NCBI GenBank assembly: GCA_009841235.1
Contig: VXMH01000071.1
Coordinates: forward strand, 1 to 64,000
Reading direction: 5' to 3'
DNA: 64,000 nt
DNA from: Caldilineaceae bacterium SB0661_bin_32
GTDB taxonomy: Bacteria; Chloroflexota; Anaerolineae; Caldilineales; Caldilineaceae
A model generated the notes under the pieces. The model ran no database searches. It saw only the letters and a program-made list of their open reading frames with translations, and had not been told where the DNA came from. Positions 16,254 through 25,023 of the stretch are shown here, in pieces; positions within the stretch are counted from its first letter, which is position 1; each line of letters starts with the position of its first letter. The position numbers and the translations under genes were made by a program.

Positions 16254-17219
16254 ATGACAGTTCTCTACTTACGCGCGCCAACCGGACTCGACGGCGCTTA
16301 CCCCGATTTCGTCAAGGCGATCGACGGACGCTTTCCTTACGAGGTATACGATCCCGACGGGCCGATGGCAGAACAGTTCGAGGGCGTCTCCGTTGTCATT
16401 GACCCCGGCGGCGCGGTGGGCACGAGGGCGCTGATCGACGCGGCCCTGGCCGCGGGTGTGAAGCTGTGGCATGTCACCACCAACGGCACCGACCACGTTG
16501 ACGTGGCCTACTTCCTGGAGCAGGGGCTGCCGCTGGCGAACTCTCCCGGGCGGTTGAGCGCAGTGCCGCTGGCCGAACACGTTGTCATGCTGATCCTCTG
16601 CTTCGCCAAAGACCTGAAACACAATCGGGCCGATGGCTGGCAGCGGGCGATGGGGGAGGAGCTGGCTGGCAAGAAGCTGGGGCTGATCGGATTTGGCGCC
16701 AGCGCACGCGAGGTGGCGCGGCGGGCTTGGCCGCTGGGTTTACGCATCATGGCGATCGACGCGGTTGCGTTCCCGCAGGCTGAGCTGGACGAGTTTCACG
16801 TCGAGTTTCTGGGCGGGCCGGAGCAGATGGATCACGTTCTGGGACAGGCAGACTATCTTTCTCTGCACGTCCATCTCAACGCGACGACGCGGCACATGAT
16901 CGACCGACGCGCTCTGGAGTTGATGAAGCCGAACGCGGTCCTGCTCAACATCGCCCGCGGCGGGCTGGTTGATGAGGAGGCCCTGGTGGAGGCGCTGCAG
17001 CAGGGCGGGATCAGGGGCGCAGGGCTGGACGTCTTTGAGCAGGAGCCGCTGCCGGCCAACCACCCGCTGCTACAGCTGGACAATGTCATCCTCACGCCCC
17101 ATTCATCGGGTCTTACGCCGGAGACGCCTCAAAGGCGGATGGAGGCGGCGGTGGCGAACGTGGAGCGCATCGCCAAGGGGCTGCCGCCGGGCGATCTGGT
17201 GACTGAATTGGTGCGATGA
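16254..17219 (+). CDS. D-2-hydroxyacid dehydrogenase (NAD-binding) 1
   Basis: Cytosolic oxidoreductase of the D-isomer 2-hydroxyacid family (phosphoglycerate/lactate/glyoxylate reductase type), 321 residues. The nucleotide-binding loop is LGLIGFGASAREVARRA, where the last Gly of the usual G-x-G-x-x-G is Ala. Catalytic Arg, Glu and His are expected in the ARGGLVDEEAL region, DVFEQEPLP and TPHSSG. I chose the ATG at 16254 because homologous sequence begins there; the frame is open back to 16134 without a good site. First gene of an operon with a second dehydrogenase and an aldolase. Confidence 0.85.
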   Translation: MTVLYLRAPTGLDGAYPDFVKAIDGRFPYEVYDPDGPMAEQFEGVSVVIDPGGAVGTRALIDAALAAGVKLWHVTTNGTDHVDVAYFLEQGLPLANSPGRLSAVPLAEHVVMLILCFAKDLKHNRADGWQRAMGEELAGKKLGLIGFGASAREVARRAWPLGLRIMAIDAVAFPQAELDEFHVEFLGGPEQMDHVLGQADYLSLHVHLNATTRHMIDRRALELMKPNAVLLNIARGGLVDEEALVEALQQGGIRGAGLDVFEQEPLPANHPLLQLDNVILTPHSSGLTPETPQRRMEAAVANVERIAKGLPPGDLVTELVR

Positions 17220-17313
17220 CGCTGGAGAACTGTAAGAGCTTGAGCAGTACCCTTTTTCGTCTGGCGCCGTGATCGGCAAGGTGTAACCGGGGGCCAATTT
17301 CAAAGGAGAGACA

Positions 17314-18315
17314 ATGACGAGATTCAAAGTGGCCATGGTCCACATGGACCCGGAGGAGCTGCCCGAATGGGTTCCAGAAACGATGGCGAGCCATGACATA
17401 GAGTTCGTATTCCAGGAGTGCGAGACGCGTGCGCAGCTGGCGGCGACTGCAGAAGATGCCGATGTCGTCTGGATCTTCGGCGGAAGTCACATCGTGACCG
17501 CCGAGAACGTGCCCGATCTGCGAAAGTGCGGCGCGCTGATCCGCACCGGCAGCGGGACCGACAACATTCCGATCGAGGCCGCGACCGCGCACGGCATTAT
17601 CGTCGCCAACACGCCGGAGGCATTCAACGACGGCGTGTCGGACCATACGATCGCGCTGCTGCTGGCCGTCGTGCGTCAGATTGCCCTTCAGGACCGGAAC
17701 GTGCGCGCCGGCACCTGGGACCGCTACGCCGGCTTTCCGGGCTGGCATCTTCAGGGGCAGACGCTGGGGCTGATCGGTTTCGGGCATATCGCCCGCCTGG
17801 TGACGCGCAAGCTGAGCGGGTTCGAGATGAAAGTGCTTGCGCATGACCCATTCGTGAGCGCAGAATTGATGGCTGACCACGGCGTGCAAGCGGCATCCAT
17901 GGAGCAAGTACTCTCCGATTCTGACTTTGTTTCACTGCATTGCCCGCTGCTCGACGAGACCCACAAACTGATCGGAGAGCGTGAACTGCGTCTGATGAGG
18001 CCTCAGGCAATTTTGATCAATACTTCACGCGGCCCGGTCGTAGACGAAGTGGCTCTGTTCCGGGCGCTCACCGAGGGCTGGATCGCGGCCGCCGGTCTTG
18101 ACGTGTTGGAACAGGAGCCGCCGAACAGGGACAATCCCTTGTTCAGACTGGATAACGTCGTTTTCACGCCGCACATCGCCGGTTACTCTGATGAGTCGCT
18201 GGATAACAGCTGGCGGTTTTCGGTCGAGACCATACTCGATCTGGCGCAGGGGCGCTGGCCCCGTTCTTACGTCAACCCCGGTGTGAAGCCGCGCTGGCAG
18301 CTGCAAAGGAGATGA
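17314..18315 (+). CDS. D-2-hydroxyacid dehydrogenase (NAD-binding) 2
   Basis: 333-residue member of the same family, closer in style to D-3-phosphoglycerate dehydrogenase-like proteins (PGDH without a regulatory domain). It has the coenzyme loop LGLIGFGHIARLVTRKL, the TSRGPVVDEVALFRAL segment, and a DVLEQEPPNRDNPLF then FTPHIAGYS catalytic region. An AAAGGAGAG site precedes the ATG. It is followed after four bases by the aldolase, so the two are co-translated. Paired with the aldolase, it may reduce or oxidise a 2-keto or 2-hydroxy acid made by aldol cleavage. Confidence 0.87.
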   Translation: MTRFKVAMVHMDPEELPEWVPETMASHDIEFVFQECETRAQLAATAEDADVVWIFGGSHIVTAENVPDLRKCGALIRTGSGTDNIPIEAATAHGIIVANTPEAFNDGVSDHTIALLLAVVRQIALQDRNVRAGTWDRYAGFPGWHLQGQTLGLIGFGHIARLVTRKLSGFEMKVLAHDPFVSAELMADHGVQAASMEQVLSDSDFVSLHCPLLDETHKLIGERELRLMRPQAILINTSRGPVVDEVALFRALTEGWIAAAGLDVLEQEPPNRDNPLFRLDNVVFTPHIAGYSDESLDNSWRFSVETILDLAQGRWPRSYVNPGVKPRWQLQRR

Positions 18316-18319
18316 GGGC

Positions 18320-19102
18320 ATGAAGGGATTGGAACTTAAGAAGCGCCTGCATGGAGGCGAGCACGTCTACGGAACATGGTCGGCGTCGACCGATCCGCTG
18401 GTGGCGGCGACGGTGGCGCAAGCCGGCTTCGACTGGATGAGCATCGACATGGAGCATTCGCCGCGCAACGTGGAATCGTTGCGCTACATCCTGTGGATGG
18501 TCCGGGAGACGCCGACGGCGGCGATGGTCAGAGTGAAGGACAACCGGCCCGATGAGATGAAACAGGCGCTCGACAATGGCGCAGACGGGGTCGTCGTTCC
18601 GCTGATCGAGTCTGTAGAGGACGCCCGCCGGGCGGTGGCGGGCTGCAAATATCCGCCGGACGGCGTGCGCGGTTACGGGCCCTTTATGCCATCGTTCGGG
18701 GGCGATGATCGCGCCTATCAGAGTACCGCCAATGATGAAACCCTGGTGTTCATCCAGATCGAACATTACAGCGCCGTCGACGTTATTGAGGAGATCGCGG
18801 CGCTTGAAGGCGTTGACGGCTTCATCATCGGGCCGAACGACCTGACGCTTTCGATGGACATCTTCGGCGCGTGGGAGAGCGAGGCGTTCATCAGCACGAT
18901 TCAGCGGATTGTCCGGGCCGGCGACGCCAACGGTGTTCCAGCCGGCTTCCCGGTGGATGTGCTGGGGGGAGCCGAGGCCGGTATCGCCTGGGTAAAGGCG
19001 TATGCGCCGACGCTGCGGTTGTTGACGATTGGCGGGGATCTGGGCTTCGTCTCTGCCGGCGCCGAGGCCGCGTTGCAGCAGATCAGGGCCCCAAACAGAT
19101 AA
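18320..19102 (+). CDS. HpcH/HpaI-family aldolase (2-keto-3-deoxy acid type)
   Basis: Cytosolic class II aldolase, 260 residues, which cleaves 2-keto-3-deoxy sugar acids or related hydroxy-keto acids to pyruvate and an aldehyde. Visible family motifs: YGTWSASTDPLVAATVAQAG, DWMSIDMEHSPRN, then VPLIESVEDARRAV, VFIQIEHYSAVDVIEEI (metal-binding Glu) and IGPNDLTLSMD. Length fits the family (about 250-270). A GGAG site lies eight bases before the ATG and overlaps the upstream stop region. With the two dehydrogenases it suggests a sugar-acid degradation route. Confidence 0.87.
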   Translation: MKGLELKKRLHGGEHVYGTWSASTDPLVAATVAQAGFDWMSIDMEHSPRNVESLRYILWMVRETPTAAMVRVKDNRPDEMKQALDNGADGVVVPLIESVEDARRAVAGCKYPPDGVRGYGPFMPSFGGDDRAYQSTANDETLVFIQIEHYSAVDVIEEIAALEGVDGFIIGPNDLTLSMDIFGAWESEAFISTIQRIVRAGDANGVPAGFPVDVLGGAEAGIAWVKAYAPTLRLLTIGGDLGFVSAGAEAALQQIRAPNR

Positions 19103-19249
19103 TTGACACTCGGTGCTTCTTGACAGACTGAGATACCGTACTCGTCTGTAGGAACATAGAGCGAGAACGGTGATTCTCGATGATATTCAGGGCAATCGCA
19201 TCTAATTTGGAATGCCGACATTGCCGAGGTTAGCCAGAGGGTCCACGAA

Positions 19250-19284
19250 GGGCAGGCACAAGGCCTGCCCCTACCGGAGGTTTG
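19250..19284. repeat. Copy 2 of the intergenic repeat, with complete hairpin
   Basis: GGGCAGGC (19250-19257) and GCCTGCCC (19263-19270) form an 8-bp stem with a five-base loop, followed by CTACCGGAGGTTTG. Bases 19255-19284 match positions 1-30 exactly. It lies in the 288-base gap between a plus-strand and a minus-strand gene, where it may help terminate transcription. The rest of this gap shows nothing else. Confidence 0.7.
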
Positions 19285-19390
19285 AAGCCGCGAAGCAGAT
19301 TCTTTCGGTCAAAAAACTGTATGTCCAAAGATGTATTCGGGCCCCACAATTGGCCGATAGGTGACCAATATTCAAAAACTTCCCTCTCCG

Positions 19391-20545
19391 CTAACCTTCG
19401 ATGTCAAACATCCGCGCCGCGTTGCCGCCCAGTATCAGGTTTTTCTCTGCTGTCGATAGGAAGTCGCAGTGCAGGCGGATGTAGTCGACGGACTGTTTGT
19501 ACGTGCACCAGAAACCGCCGCTGTAGGGCATGTCCGATCCCCACATCAGCTTTTCCACGCCGACCTGGTCGATCAGCCATTTGAGCATCTCCTGTCCTGC
19601 GCCGTAGGGGTACTCGGGCCACTTCGCCTGCATCAGGATTTCGGCGTTCATGTGGGGCCGCTTCAGCAGCGCTATCACCTCGTCGGGAATGCCGATTTCG
19701 TGGATGATGGCGGCCGGCACCAGCCCGTGCGTGATCACGGACGGGATGTCATCGTGGACGTCCGCCCAGCGGCTCAGCTCGCCGACGCGCTCCATGAAAC
19801 CTGCCACCCGGTCCTGCTTGCGGGCGTCGATATACCAGAAGATGGGAATCCCCAGGCGGCGCACCAACTGCCACAGCGGTTCGAACTTGGCGTCGTCGAT
19901 CCGGTCTACATAGCCCCGCAACGCGAACAGCTCCACGCTGAAGTAGAGCCCCGTGCATCCCAGCTCCGTCACGGAGCGTTCAAGTCGCGCTAGCTCCTCC
20001 GCCTCATGCCCTTCGGTCTCCCGAATCTGTGCCAGTGCGATGAAGCGATCTGGGTAGCGTCGCATCGCCTCGGCGTAGTACTCGTTGATGTTGGCGCCGT
20101 AGACGTGGTCGCTCTGGAGTATCCCCCGGTCCACGCCTGCGACCTCCATTTCGGCGATCATTCTTTCCGGGGTCGCCTCCAGGTTCTCCAGTGCGGGGGG
20201 ATAGAACTGCATGACGTAGTCGACACCGTCCACGGTGAGCTCAGCCTGGCCGTATCTGCCGAAACGGAAGTTGAGGTCGGGCATGGCGTTGATGTCGTCG
20301 GAGGGGAAGTCGAGCAGCGGTTCTTTGACGCGGGCGCCGTCCTTCTTGCGCCAGAAGTCGGTGAAGTCGCGCAGGTGGTACTGCCACAACTTGAGCGTGA
20401 GCGCCGCGCTGGCCGCGCCTGAGCCGGTGGCAAAGCGGCGGAAGATGTGGGCGTGGGCGTCGATGACGGGCGTTTTGTTTTCTTGTTCAGGTTCGACTTG
20501 CCGCCAGCCTCCGCCGAAGAACTCCATCTTTCTTTCTGTGGTCAT
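19391..20545 (-). CDS. Amidohydrolase-2 family metal-dependent hydrolase or decarboxylase
   Basis: Cytosolic TIM-barrel enzyme of the amidohydrolase 2 group (related to lactonases and decarboxylases such as ACMSD), 384 residues. The N-terminal metal motif is VIDAHAHIF (H-x-H), a histidine follows in VITHGLVPA, and the C-terminal metal Asp is likely in LMWGSDMPYSGG. Its ATG overlaps the stop of the upstream epimerase gene (ATGA), so the two are translationally coupled. It may hydrolyse a sugar lactone in the same pathway; a decarboxylase role is the main alternative. Confidence 0.83.
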   Translation of the reverse strand: MTTERKMEFFGGGWRQVEPEQENKTPVIDAHAHIFRRFATGSGAASAALTLKLWQYHLRDFTDFWRKKDGARVKEPLLDFPSDDINAMPDLNFRFGRYGQAELTVDGVDYVMQFYPPALENLEATPERMIAEMEVAGVDRGILQSDHVYGANINEYYAEAMRRYPDRFIALAQIRETEGHEAEELARLERSVTELGCTGLYFSVELFALRGYVDRIDDAKFEPLWQLVRRLGIPIFWYIDARKQDRVAGFMERVGELSRWADVHDDIPSVITHGLVPAAIIHEIGIPDEVIALLKRPHMNAEILMQAKWPEYPYGAGQEMLKWLIDQVGVEKLMWGSDMPYSGGFWCTYKQSVDYIRLHCDFLSTAEKNLILGGNAARMFDIEG

Positions 20546-21531
20546 CTTTTCTCCATCCAGGACTGAAAGTCGCTTTGCCGCCAGGTGTATTTGGGGCGAT
20601 AGCCCAGCAGGCGGGTCGCCTTCGCGTGCGACCAGAGGGTGGCATGGCCTTCCAACGGCTCTTTGAGGGGTATATCCGGGCTGGCTGAGTCTGCTTCCTC
20701 TTCGCCAAACGAGCTCCGTAAACGGTTGATAAGCAGGGGCGTCGGCTCTCTGGAGCAGGTGTCGTCACCGTTGATGAGAAACAGTTCGTGCCTGATCGTG
20801 TCATTTTCCAGGGCCAGGCGGAAGGCCTGCGCGGCGTCGCGGGCGTCGGTAAAGGCCCACAGTATACTGCGGGGCGCCGGCGGACCGGGCGACGGCCAGC
20901 CGCCCCCGGCGTCCTCAATTGTCTTGCGATAGCGCCTGTTCCACAGCTCTTCGACCGTGAACTGCTGCGCCCAGCCGGAGCGCACGGCCACTTCGGCGCC
21001 GGCGCGTTCGAGATACCAGTTGTTGTTGATGCGCAGGCAGATGGTCTGGATGCCGAAGGCGTCGCTGTAGCGCTTGCAGGTCAGCTCGCCCAGCAGCTTG
21101 CTCAGTCCGTATTCGTCCTGCGGTTCACAGGGATGTTCTTCGTCGATGGGAAGATACTGGGGCAGGATCTCCCGCTTTTGGAAGGAGAAGCCGGTGGCCG
21201 CGCCGGAGGAGGCAAACACGACTTTGCCGATCCCGGCCTGGACGGCCGCTTCAAGGACATTGACGGTGCCGATCACGTTGACGTTGAGCAGCTGCGCCGG
21301 CGTCGCGCGGCCCGGTCCCGGTATGGCCGCGAGATGGATCACGGCGTCCTGGTCCTGGCAGGCACCGGCAAGCCGGGCGGTCTCCATGATGTCGCCCTGG
21401 ACGAAACCGGCCCCCTCCACACGCGGCGCGGTGCGGCTGAAGCTGGACACGGAATGGCCGGCCTGGAGCAGCTCTCTCAGGACATATCCGCCAATGGTGC
21501 CGCTGCCTCCGGTTACGAGGATTTTCGACAT
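20542..21531 (-). CDS. NAD-dependent sugar epimerase/dehydratase (extended SDR)
   Basis: Cytosolic Rossmann-fold protein, 329 residues from the ATG at 21531, chosen because GGGAGA lies upstream and the coenzyme motif VTGGSGTIGGYVLRELL then starts at residue 6. The catalytic Y-x-x-x-K is in DEYGLSKLLGEL. It resembles GalE-type epimerases and NAD-dependent uronate dehydrogenases. Middle gene of the three-gene minus operon starting at 22601, with the amidohydrolase after it; uronate dehydrogenase plus lactonase would be a consistent pair, but this is inference. Confidence 0.85.
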   Translation of the reverse strand: MSKILVTGGSGTIGGYVLRELLQAGHSVSSFSRTAPRVEGAGFVQGDIMETARLAGACQDQDAVIHLAAIPGPGRATPAQLLNVNVIGTVNVLEAAVQAGIGKVVFASSGAATGFSFQKREILPQYLPIDEEHPCEPQDEYGLSKLLGELTCKRYSDAFGIQTICLRINNNWYLERAGAEVAVRSGWAQQFTVEELWNRRYRKTIEDAGGGWPSPGPPAPRSILWAFTDARDAAQAFRLALENDTIRHELFLINGDDTCSREPTPLLINRLRSSFGEEEADSASPDIPLKEPLEGHATLWSHAKATRLLGYRPKYTWRQSDFQSWMEKR

Positions 21532-21590
21532 CTTATGTCTCCCAAGCGATCCAAAGATCATAGCGCGAGGCCGTCGAGTTCGTTAATCGT

Positions 21591-22601
21591 TTACTCTCCC
21601 TCTTCCTTCGTCTCCTCCCAAAGCTCATGCACTGCCGCGACCTGCCACCAGGCCGGCCCCACCGGCTTTTCCAGCAGCATCGGCCTGATGAACGCGGCCG
21701 CTTTTTCCAGGCCCTCCTGGATCTCAATGTATTCGCTCTCCATTTCGAGGGTCAGGATGCCGGTGTAGCCGATAAACCGCAGAGTCGAAATGACCTCGCG
21801 CCAGGTGCGTTCGTCGTGGCCCCAGCCCGGTATCGTGAACGTCCAGGAGCGATTCTGGTACTGCTTGAGGTCGGTCGAGTCGAAGTAGCCGCGCAGCCTC
21901 AGATTCGGTTCGTGGATCAGCGTATCCTTGAGATGAACCGCCTGGATGAGGTCGCTCAACTCGTGGATGGCGGCCAGCGGGTCTATTCCCTGCACCCACA
22001 TGTGCGAGATGTCATAGTTGCAGGCAACCACCGGGCCCAGCTCGTCGCGCAGGCGGCGCAGCTTGACCGGGCTGTGGATCATGTCGTTGATCTGCATTTC
22101 GAAGCACAGCGTTACCCCGTGGTCGGCCGCGATTTTGCCATGCTCCTTCCAGTAGGGGAGCAGGCGCCGCTCCCACTGCCATTCGAGGGCGTCGCGCAGA
22201 AAGGGCAGGTCTGTGTTGATGATCCAGGCCGGCAAGCTATCGCCCTCGGCTCCTTCGGGCAGGCCGGCCACAAGGGCCAACCGTGTGCAGCCTATCTTCT
22301 CCATAAGGGCGCACGTCTTGCGGAATTGGCGTGAATAGTCCTGTGCAATGCGGCGGTCGGGCACCAGGGGCGTCCCGTGTCCGGCGAAAGAGTATATTTC
22401 GAGGCCGTAGGAGGCGTAGATGTCGAGCCAGCGATTAAGTTCCCCCTGATCTGCGAGCAGTCTGTCGACGTCGCAGTATTTTCTGGCCGCGGGACCGCCC
22501 GCCGCCACCTCGACTGCCTGTACGCCCTGCTCCTGGCAAAACTTCAGACCCTCTTCGAAATCGAACATATTGATAAAGAAGGTGTTCATGCCGAGTTTCA
22601 T
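21591..22601 (-). CDS. Sugar phosphate isomerase/epimerase-like TIM-barrel protein
   Basis: 336 residues of the xylose-isomerase-like TIM barrel (AP endonuclease 2) superfamily. Candidate metal ligands are Glu in CFEMQIND, Asp/His in NYDISHMWVQG, His in VHLKDTLIHE and Glu in LTLEMESEYIE. Works in the cytosol on a keto sugar or sugar phosphate. An AAAGGCAG site precedes the ATG. First gene of an operon driven by the promoter at 22706-22734. The C-terminal tail is rich in Glu and Lys. Confidence 0.83.
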   Translation of the reverse strand: MKLGMNTFFINMFDFEEGLKFCQEQGVQAVEVAAGGPAARKYCDVDRLLADQGELNRWLDIYASYGLEIYSFAGHGTPLVPDRRIAQDYSRQFRKTCALMEKIGCTRLALVAGLPEGAEGDSLPAWIINTDLPFLRDALEWQWERRLLPYWKEHGKIAADHGVTLCFEMQINDMIHSPVKLRRLRDELGPVVACNYDISHMWVQGIDPLAAIHELSDLIQAVHLKDTLIHEPNLRLRGYFDSTDLKQYQNRSWTFTIPGWGHDERTWREVISTLRFIGYTGILTLEMESEYIEIQEGLEKAAAFIRPMLLEKPVGPAWWQVAAVHELWEETKEEGE

Positions 22602-22705
22602 AGCGACTGCCTTTCGCGTGGAGACCGGATGCGGCCTGGGAACTTTAGGCCCGACCTGCCAGTTCGCTGGCGCCGTTGCGGCGAATATCTCGCCTTGGCA
22701 CGGTC

Positions 22706-22734
22706 ATCATAGTAAGGTCGGCGCAGTTCGTCAA
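22706..22734 (-). promoter_or_regulatory. Sigma70-type promoter of the isomerase/epimerase/amidohydrolase operon
   Basis: On the minus strand TTGACG (22734-22729), 17-base spacer, TATGAT (22711-22706). Transcription would start near 22700, about 100 bases before the ATG at 22601. Confidence 0.65.
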
Positions 22735-22761
22735 TCACCTGAATTTGCCGACCGGCAGCGG

Positions 22762-22790
22762 TTAGCGCAAATTTGCAGGTCGTGTATACT
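22762..22790 (+). promoter_or_regulatory. Probable promoter of the SDR/peptidase/permease genes
   Basis: TATACT (22785-22790) is a near-perfect -10 box preceded by TG. The matching -35 at 17 bases, TTAGCG (22762-22767), is weak. It is divergent from the promoter at 22706-22734. Confidence 0.4.
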
Positions 22791-22855
22791 ATGCCCAATC
22801 CACTCGCCACAGTCCACTGAGATCATCCGCCTGCCACGCACCAGGAGCACAAGAG

Positions 22856-23686
22856 ATGACCCAAACGCGGAAGATGGAAGGCAAGCGCGTACTCGTGACC
22901 GGCTCCGGCACCGGAATCGGCCGCGGCGTTGCCCTGGAGTTTGCCCGCGAAGGCGCGGCCGTTGTGCTGCACTACGCCCACAGCGAGGCCGGCGCGGCCA
23001 GCGCTGTTGACGAGATCCGGGACGCCGGCGGCAAGGCCGAAGTCTTCCAGGCAGACCTGGCCGACATCGACGAGGTGAAAGGGCTTGCTGACAAGGCGAT
23101 CGATTTCCTCGGCGGGATCGACGTACTCGTGAACAACGCGGGCATCACCATGAACAGGCCCTTTCTCGACGTGACGCCCGAACAGTTCGACACGCTCTAC
23201 AACGTGAATATCCGCGGCATGTATTTTCTGACCCAGGCCGCGGTACCTACCATGATCGACCAGGGCGGCGGCGCCGTGATCAACCTGACCTCGGTCCATG
23301 CCTTTGCCGGGATGACCGAGCACACGATCTACGCCGGCACCAAGGCCGCGATCGTGGGATTCACGCGCGTCCTCGCCCTGGAGCTGGCGACGAGAGGCGT
23401 GCGCGTCAACGCCATTGCGCCCGGCTGGATTCTGGTCGAGAATCATCTCAAAGTGCTGGGGGAATTCGACCAGCAGGCGGCCGGCTCCACTATTCCGGCC
23501 GGTGTAATCGGCGCGCCGCACGATATCGGCAAGCTGGCCCTCTTTCTCGCGTCCGACGAGAGCCGCTACATCGTCGGCCAGACGCTCGTCATCGACGGCG
23601 GCATGCTGGCGATCATGCCTCTTTCCGGCGACTTCCGCGACCCGCGCCAGGAACAGTGGGGGCAGGGTTACGTGCCCGGTCTCTGA
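22856..23686 (+). CDS. Short-chain dehydrogenase/reductase (glucose dehydrogenase / FabG-like)
   Basis: Classical SDR, 276 residues, cytosolic NAD(P)-dependent oxidoreductase. Coenzyme motif VTGSGTGIGRG, structural NNAG (VLVNNAGIT), catalytic Ser in NLTSVHAFAG and Y-x-x-x-K in YAGTKAA are all present, as is the terminal VGQTLVIDGGM. CAGGAG precedes the ATG at 22856. In this setting it more likely oxidises a sugar or sugar alcohol than builds fatty acids, but the family does not decide substrate. Confidence 0.87.
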   Translation: MTQTRKMEGKRVLVTGSGTGIGRGVALEFAREGAAVVLHYAHSEAGAASAVDEIRDAGGKAEVFQADLADIDEVKGLADKAIDFLGGIDVLVNNAGITMNRPFLDVTPEQFDTLYNVNIRGMYFLTQAAVPTMIDQGGGAVINLTSVHAFAGMTEHTIYAGTKAAIVGFTRVLALELATRGVRVNAIAPGWILVENHLKVLGEFDQQAAGSTIPAGVIGAPHDIGKLALFLASDESRYIVGQTLVIDGGMLAIMPLSGDFRDPRQEQWGQGYVPGL

Positions 23687-23723
23687 CGAACATACCCCGC
23701 GCAATACCGAAGGAGAGCGGACT

Positions 23724-24971
23724 ATGCTTTTCAATCGCGCCCGCGCAATCGACTACATGAAGGAGTACGGGCTGGATGTCCTGATCGCGACATCGCCAGT
23801 GAATATCACCTATTTCACCGACTACTACTGCTGGCTCGACCCGCTCTTCAAAGAGTACATGATGGTGCCTGGGGCATCCTCCAACCTGGCTCAAGCCTAC
23901 GCCGTCTTCCCGCTGGAGGGCGAGTCGGCGCTGGTCGTCAACCCGCTGTTCGCCGCCAACGCCGAGGAGCTGTGGGTGAAGGACCTGCACATTTTCGGCA
24001 GCGCCGGCCTTGACGAATCGCTGCCTGCCGGCGAGCTGCCCCAGTCCTTACACCGTTTCCAGGATTTCCTCCTTTCCCCGCACGACAATGCCACGCCGAC
24101 CGACGCGCTGCTCAGCATCCTGAACCGGCGCGGGTTGACGGACGCGCGCATCGGCCTGGAGATGGAGGGCCTGCCGCCGGAAACAGATGCGTTGATCAGG
24201 CGGGCGCTTCCGGGGGCGTCGCTCAGGAACTGCGCCGACCTGATTCGCATGATTCGCATGGTGAAGAGCGCCGAAGAGATCCGGCGCCTGACCCGTTCCG
24301 CCGAAATCAACGAACAGGCTGCGATGGAAACTTTGGCCACCGCCCGCCCGGGGCGTCCGGTCTCCGAGATGGCGGACCACTACCGGGCGCAGGCGGCACA
24401 GATGGGGGCGGATTTCGATCACTTTGCCTTCGGCGTGCGCGGACTGGGAATGACGACCGAGACCAACTACCGGCTGGCGGCAGATGACGTCCTATACGTC
24501 GATTACGGCTGCATCTACCGGTACTGCTTTTCCGACAGCGGCACGACCCTGGCGATGGGAGAACTGCCGGCCGAGTTGAGCGAGCGTTTTGCAGCGTTGC
24601 GCGCCTGCATGGATGCCGGCGGAGAGGCGCTGCGGCCCGGCGCGAAGGCGTCAAATGTAGCAGACGCAATGGTCGCAGCACTGCACGATCGCGGCATCAC
24701 GGCCTCCTTTCCTCATGGGCACGGCGTGGGCCTGGAGGTGCGCGACTACCCGGTTCTCGTCCCCGACAACGGGCTTCGCATCAAGGATGACTGCGTAGAC
24801 CTTCCGTCCGACCTGACCCTGGAGGCGGACATGGTCCTCAACCTGGAGGCCCCGCTCTTCATGCCGGGCGTCGGCTCTCTGCACATCGAGCAGTCGTACG
24901 TCGTGACGCAGCACGGTAGCCGACCCCTCGTTGAACAGCAGAGGCGGCGGCCTGTGGTCATTGGACAGTGA
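23724..24971 (+). CDS. M24-family metallopeptidase (Xaa-Pro aminopeptidase/dipeptidase-like)
   Basis: Cytosolic pita-bread fold metalloenzyme, 415 residues. The N-terminal creatinase-like domain covers about residues 1-180. The five metal ligands are recognisable: Asp in LYVDYG, Asp in YCFSDSG, His in PHGHGVGLE, Glu in VLNLEAPLF and Glu in LHIEQSYVV. A GAAGGAGAG site precedes the ATG. Function could be cleavage of X-Pro peptides or, as for creatinase, a C-N bond in a small metabolite. Confidence 0.87.
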   Translation: MLFNRARAIDYMKEYGLDVLIATSPVNITYFTDYYCWLDPLFKEYMMVPGASSNLAQAYAVFPLEGESALVVNPLFAANAEELWVKDLHIFGSAGLDESLPAGELPQSLHRFQDFLLSPHDNATPTDALLSILNRRGLTDARIGLEMEGLPPETDALIRRALPGASLRNCADLIRMIRMVKSAEEIRRLTRSAEINEQAAMETLATARPGRPVSEMADHYRAQAAQMGADFDHFAFGVRGLGMTTETNYRLAADDVLYVDYGCIYRYCFSDSGTTLAMGELPAELSERFAALRACMDAGGEALRPGAKASNVADAMVAALHDRGITASFPHGHGVGLEVRDYPVLVPDNGLRIKDDCVDLPSDLTLEADMVLNLEAPLFMPGVGSLHIEQSYVVTQHGSRPLVEQQRRRPVVIGQ

Positions 24972-25023
24972 ACCGAGGCCGCCAACCACGCCAGCCGCGA
25001 CTGCTCTTGACCGGTGACCCGCC

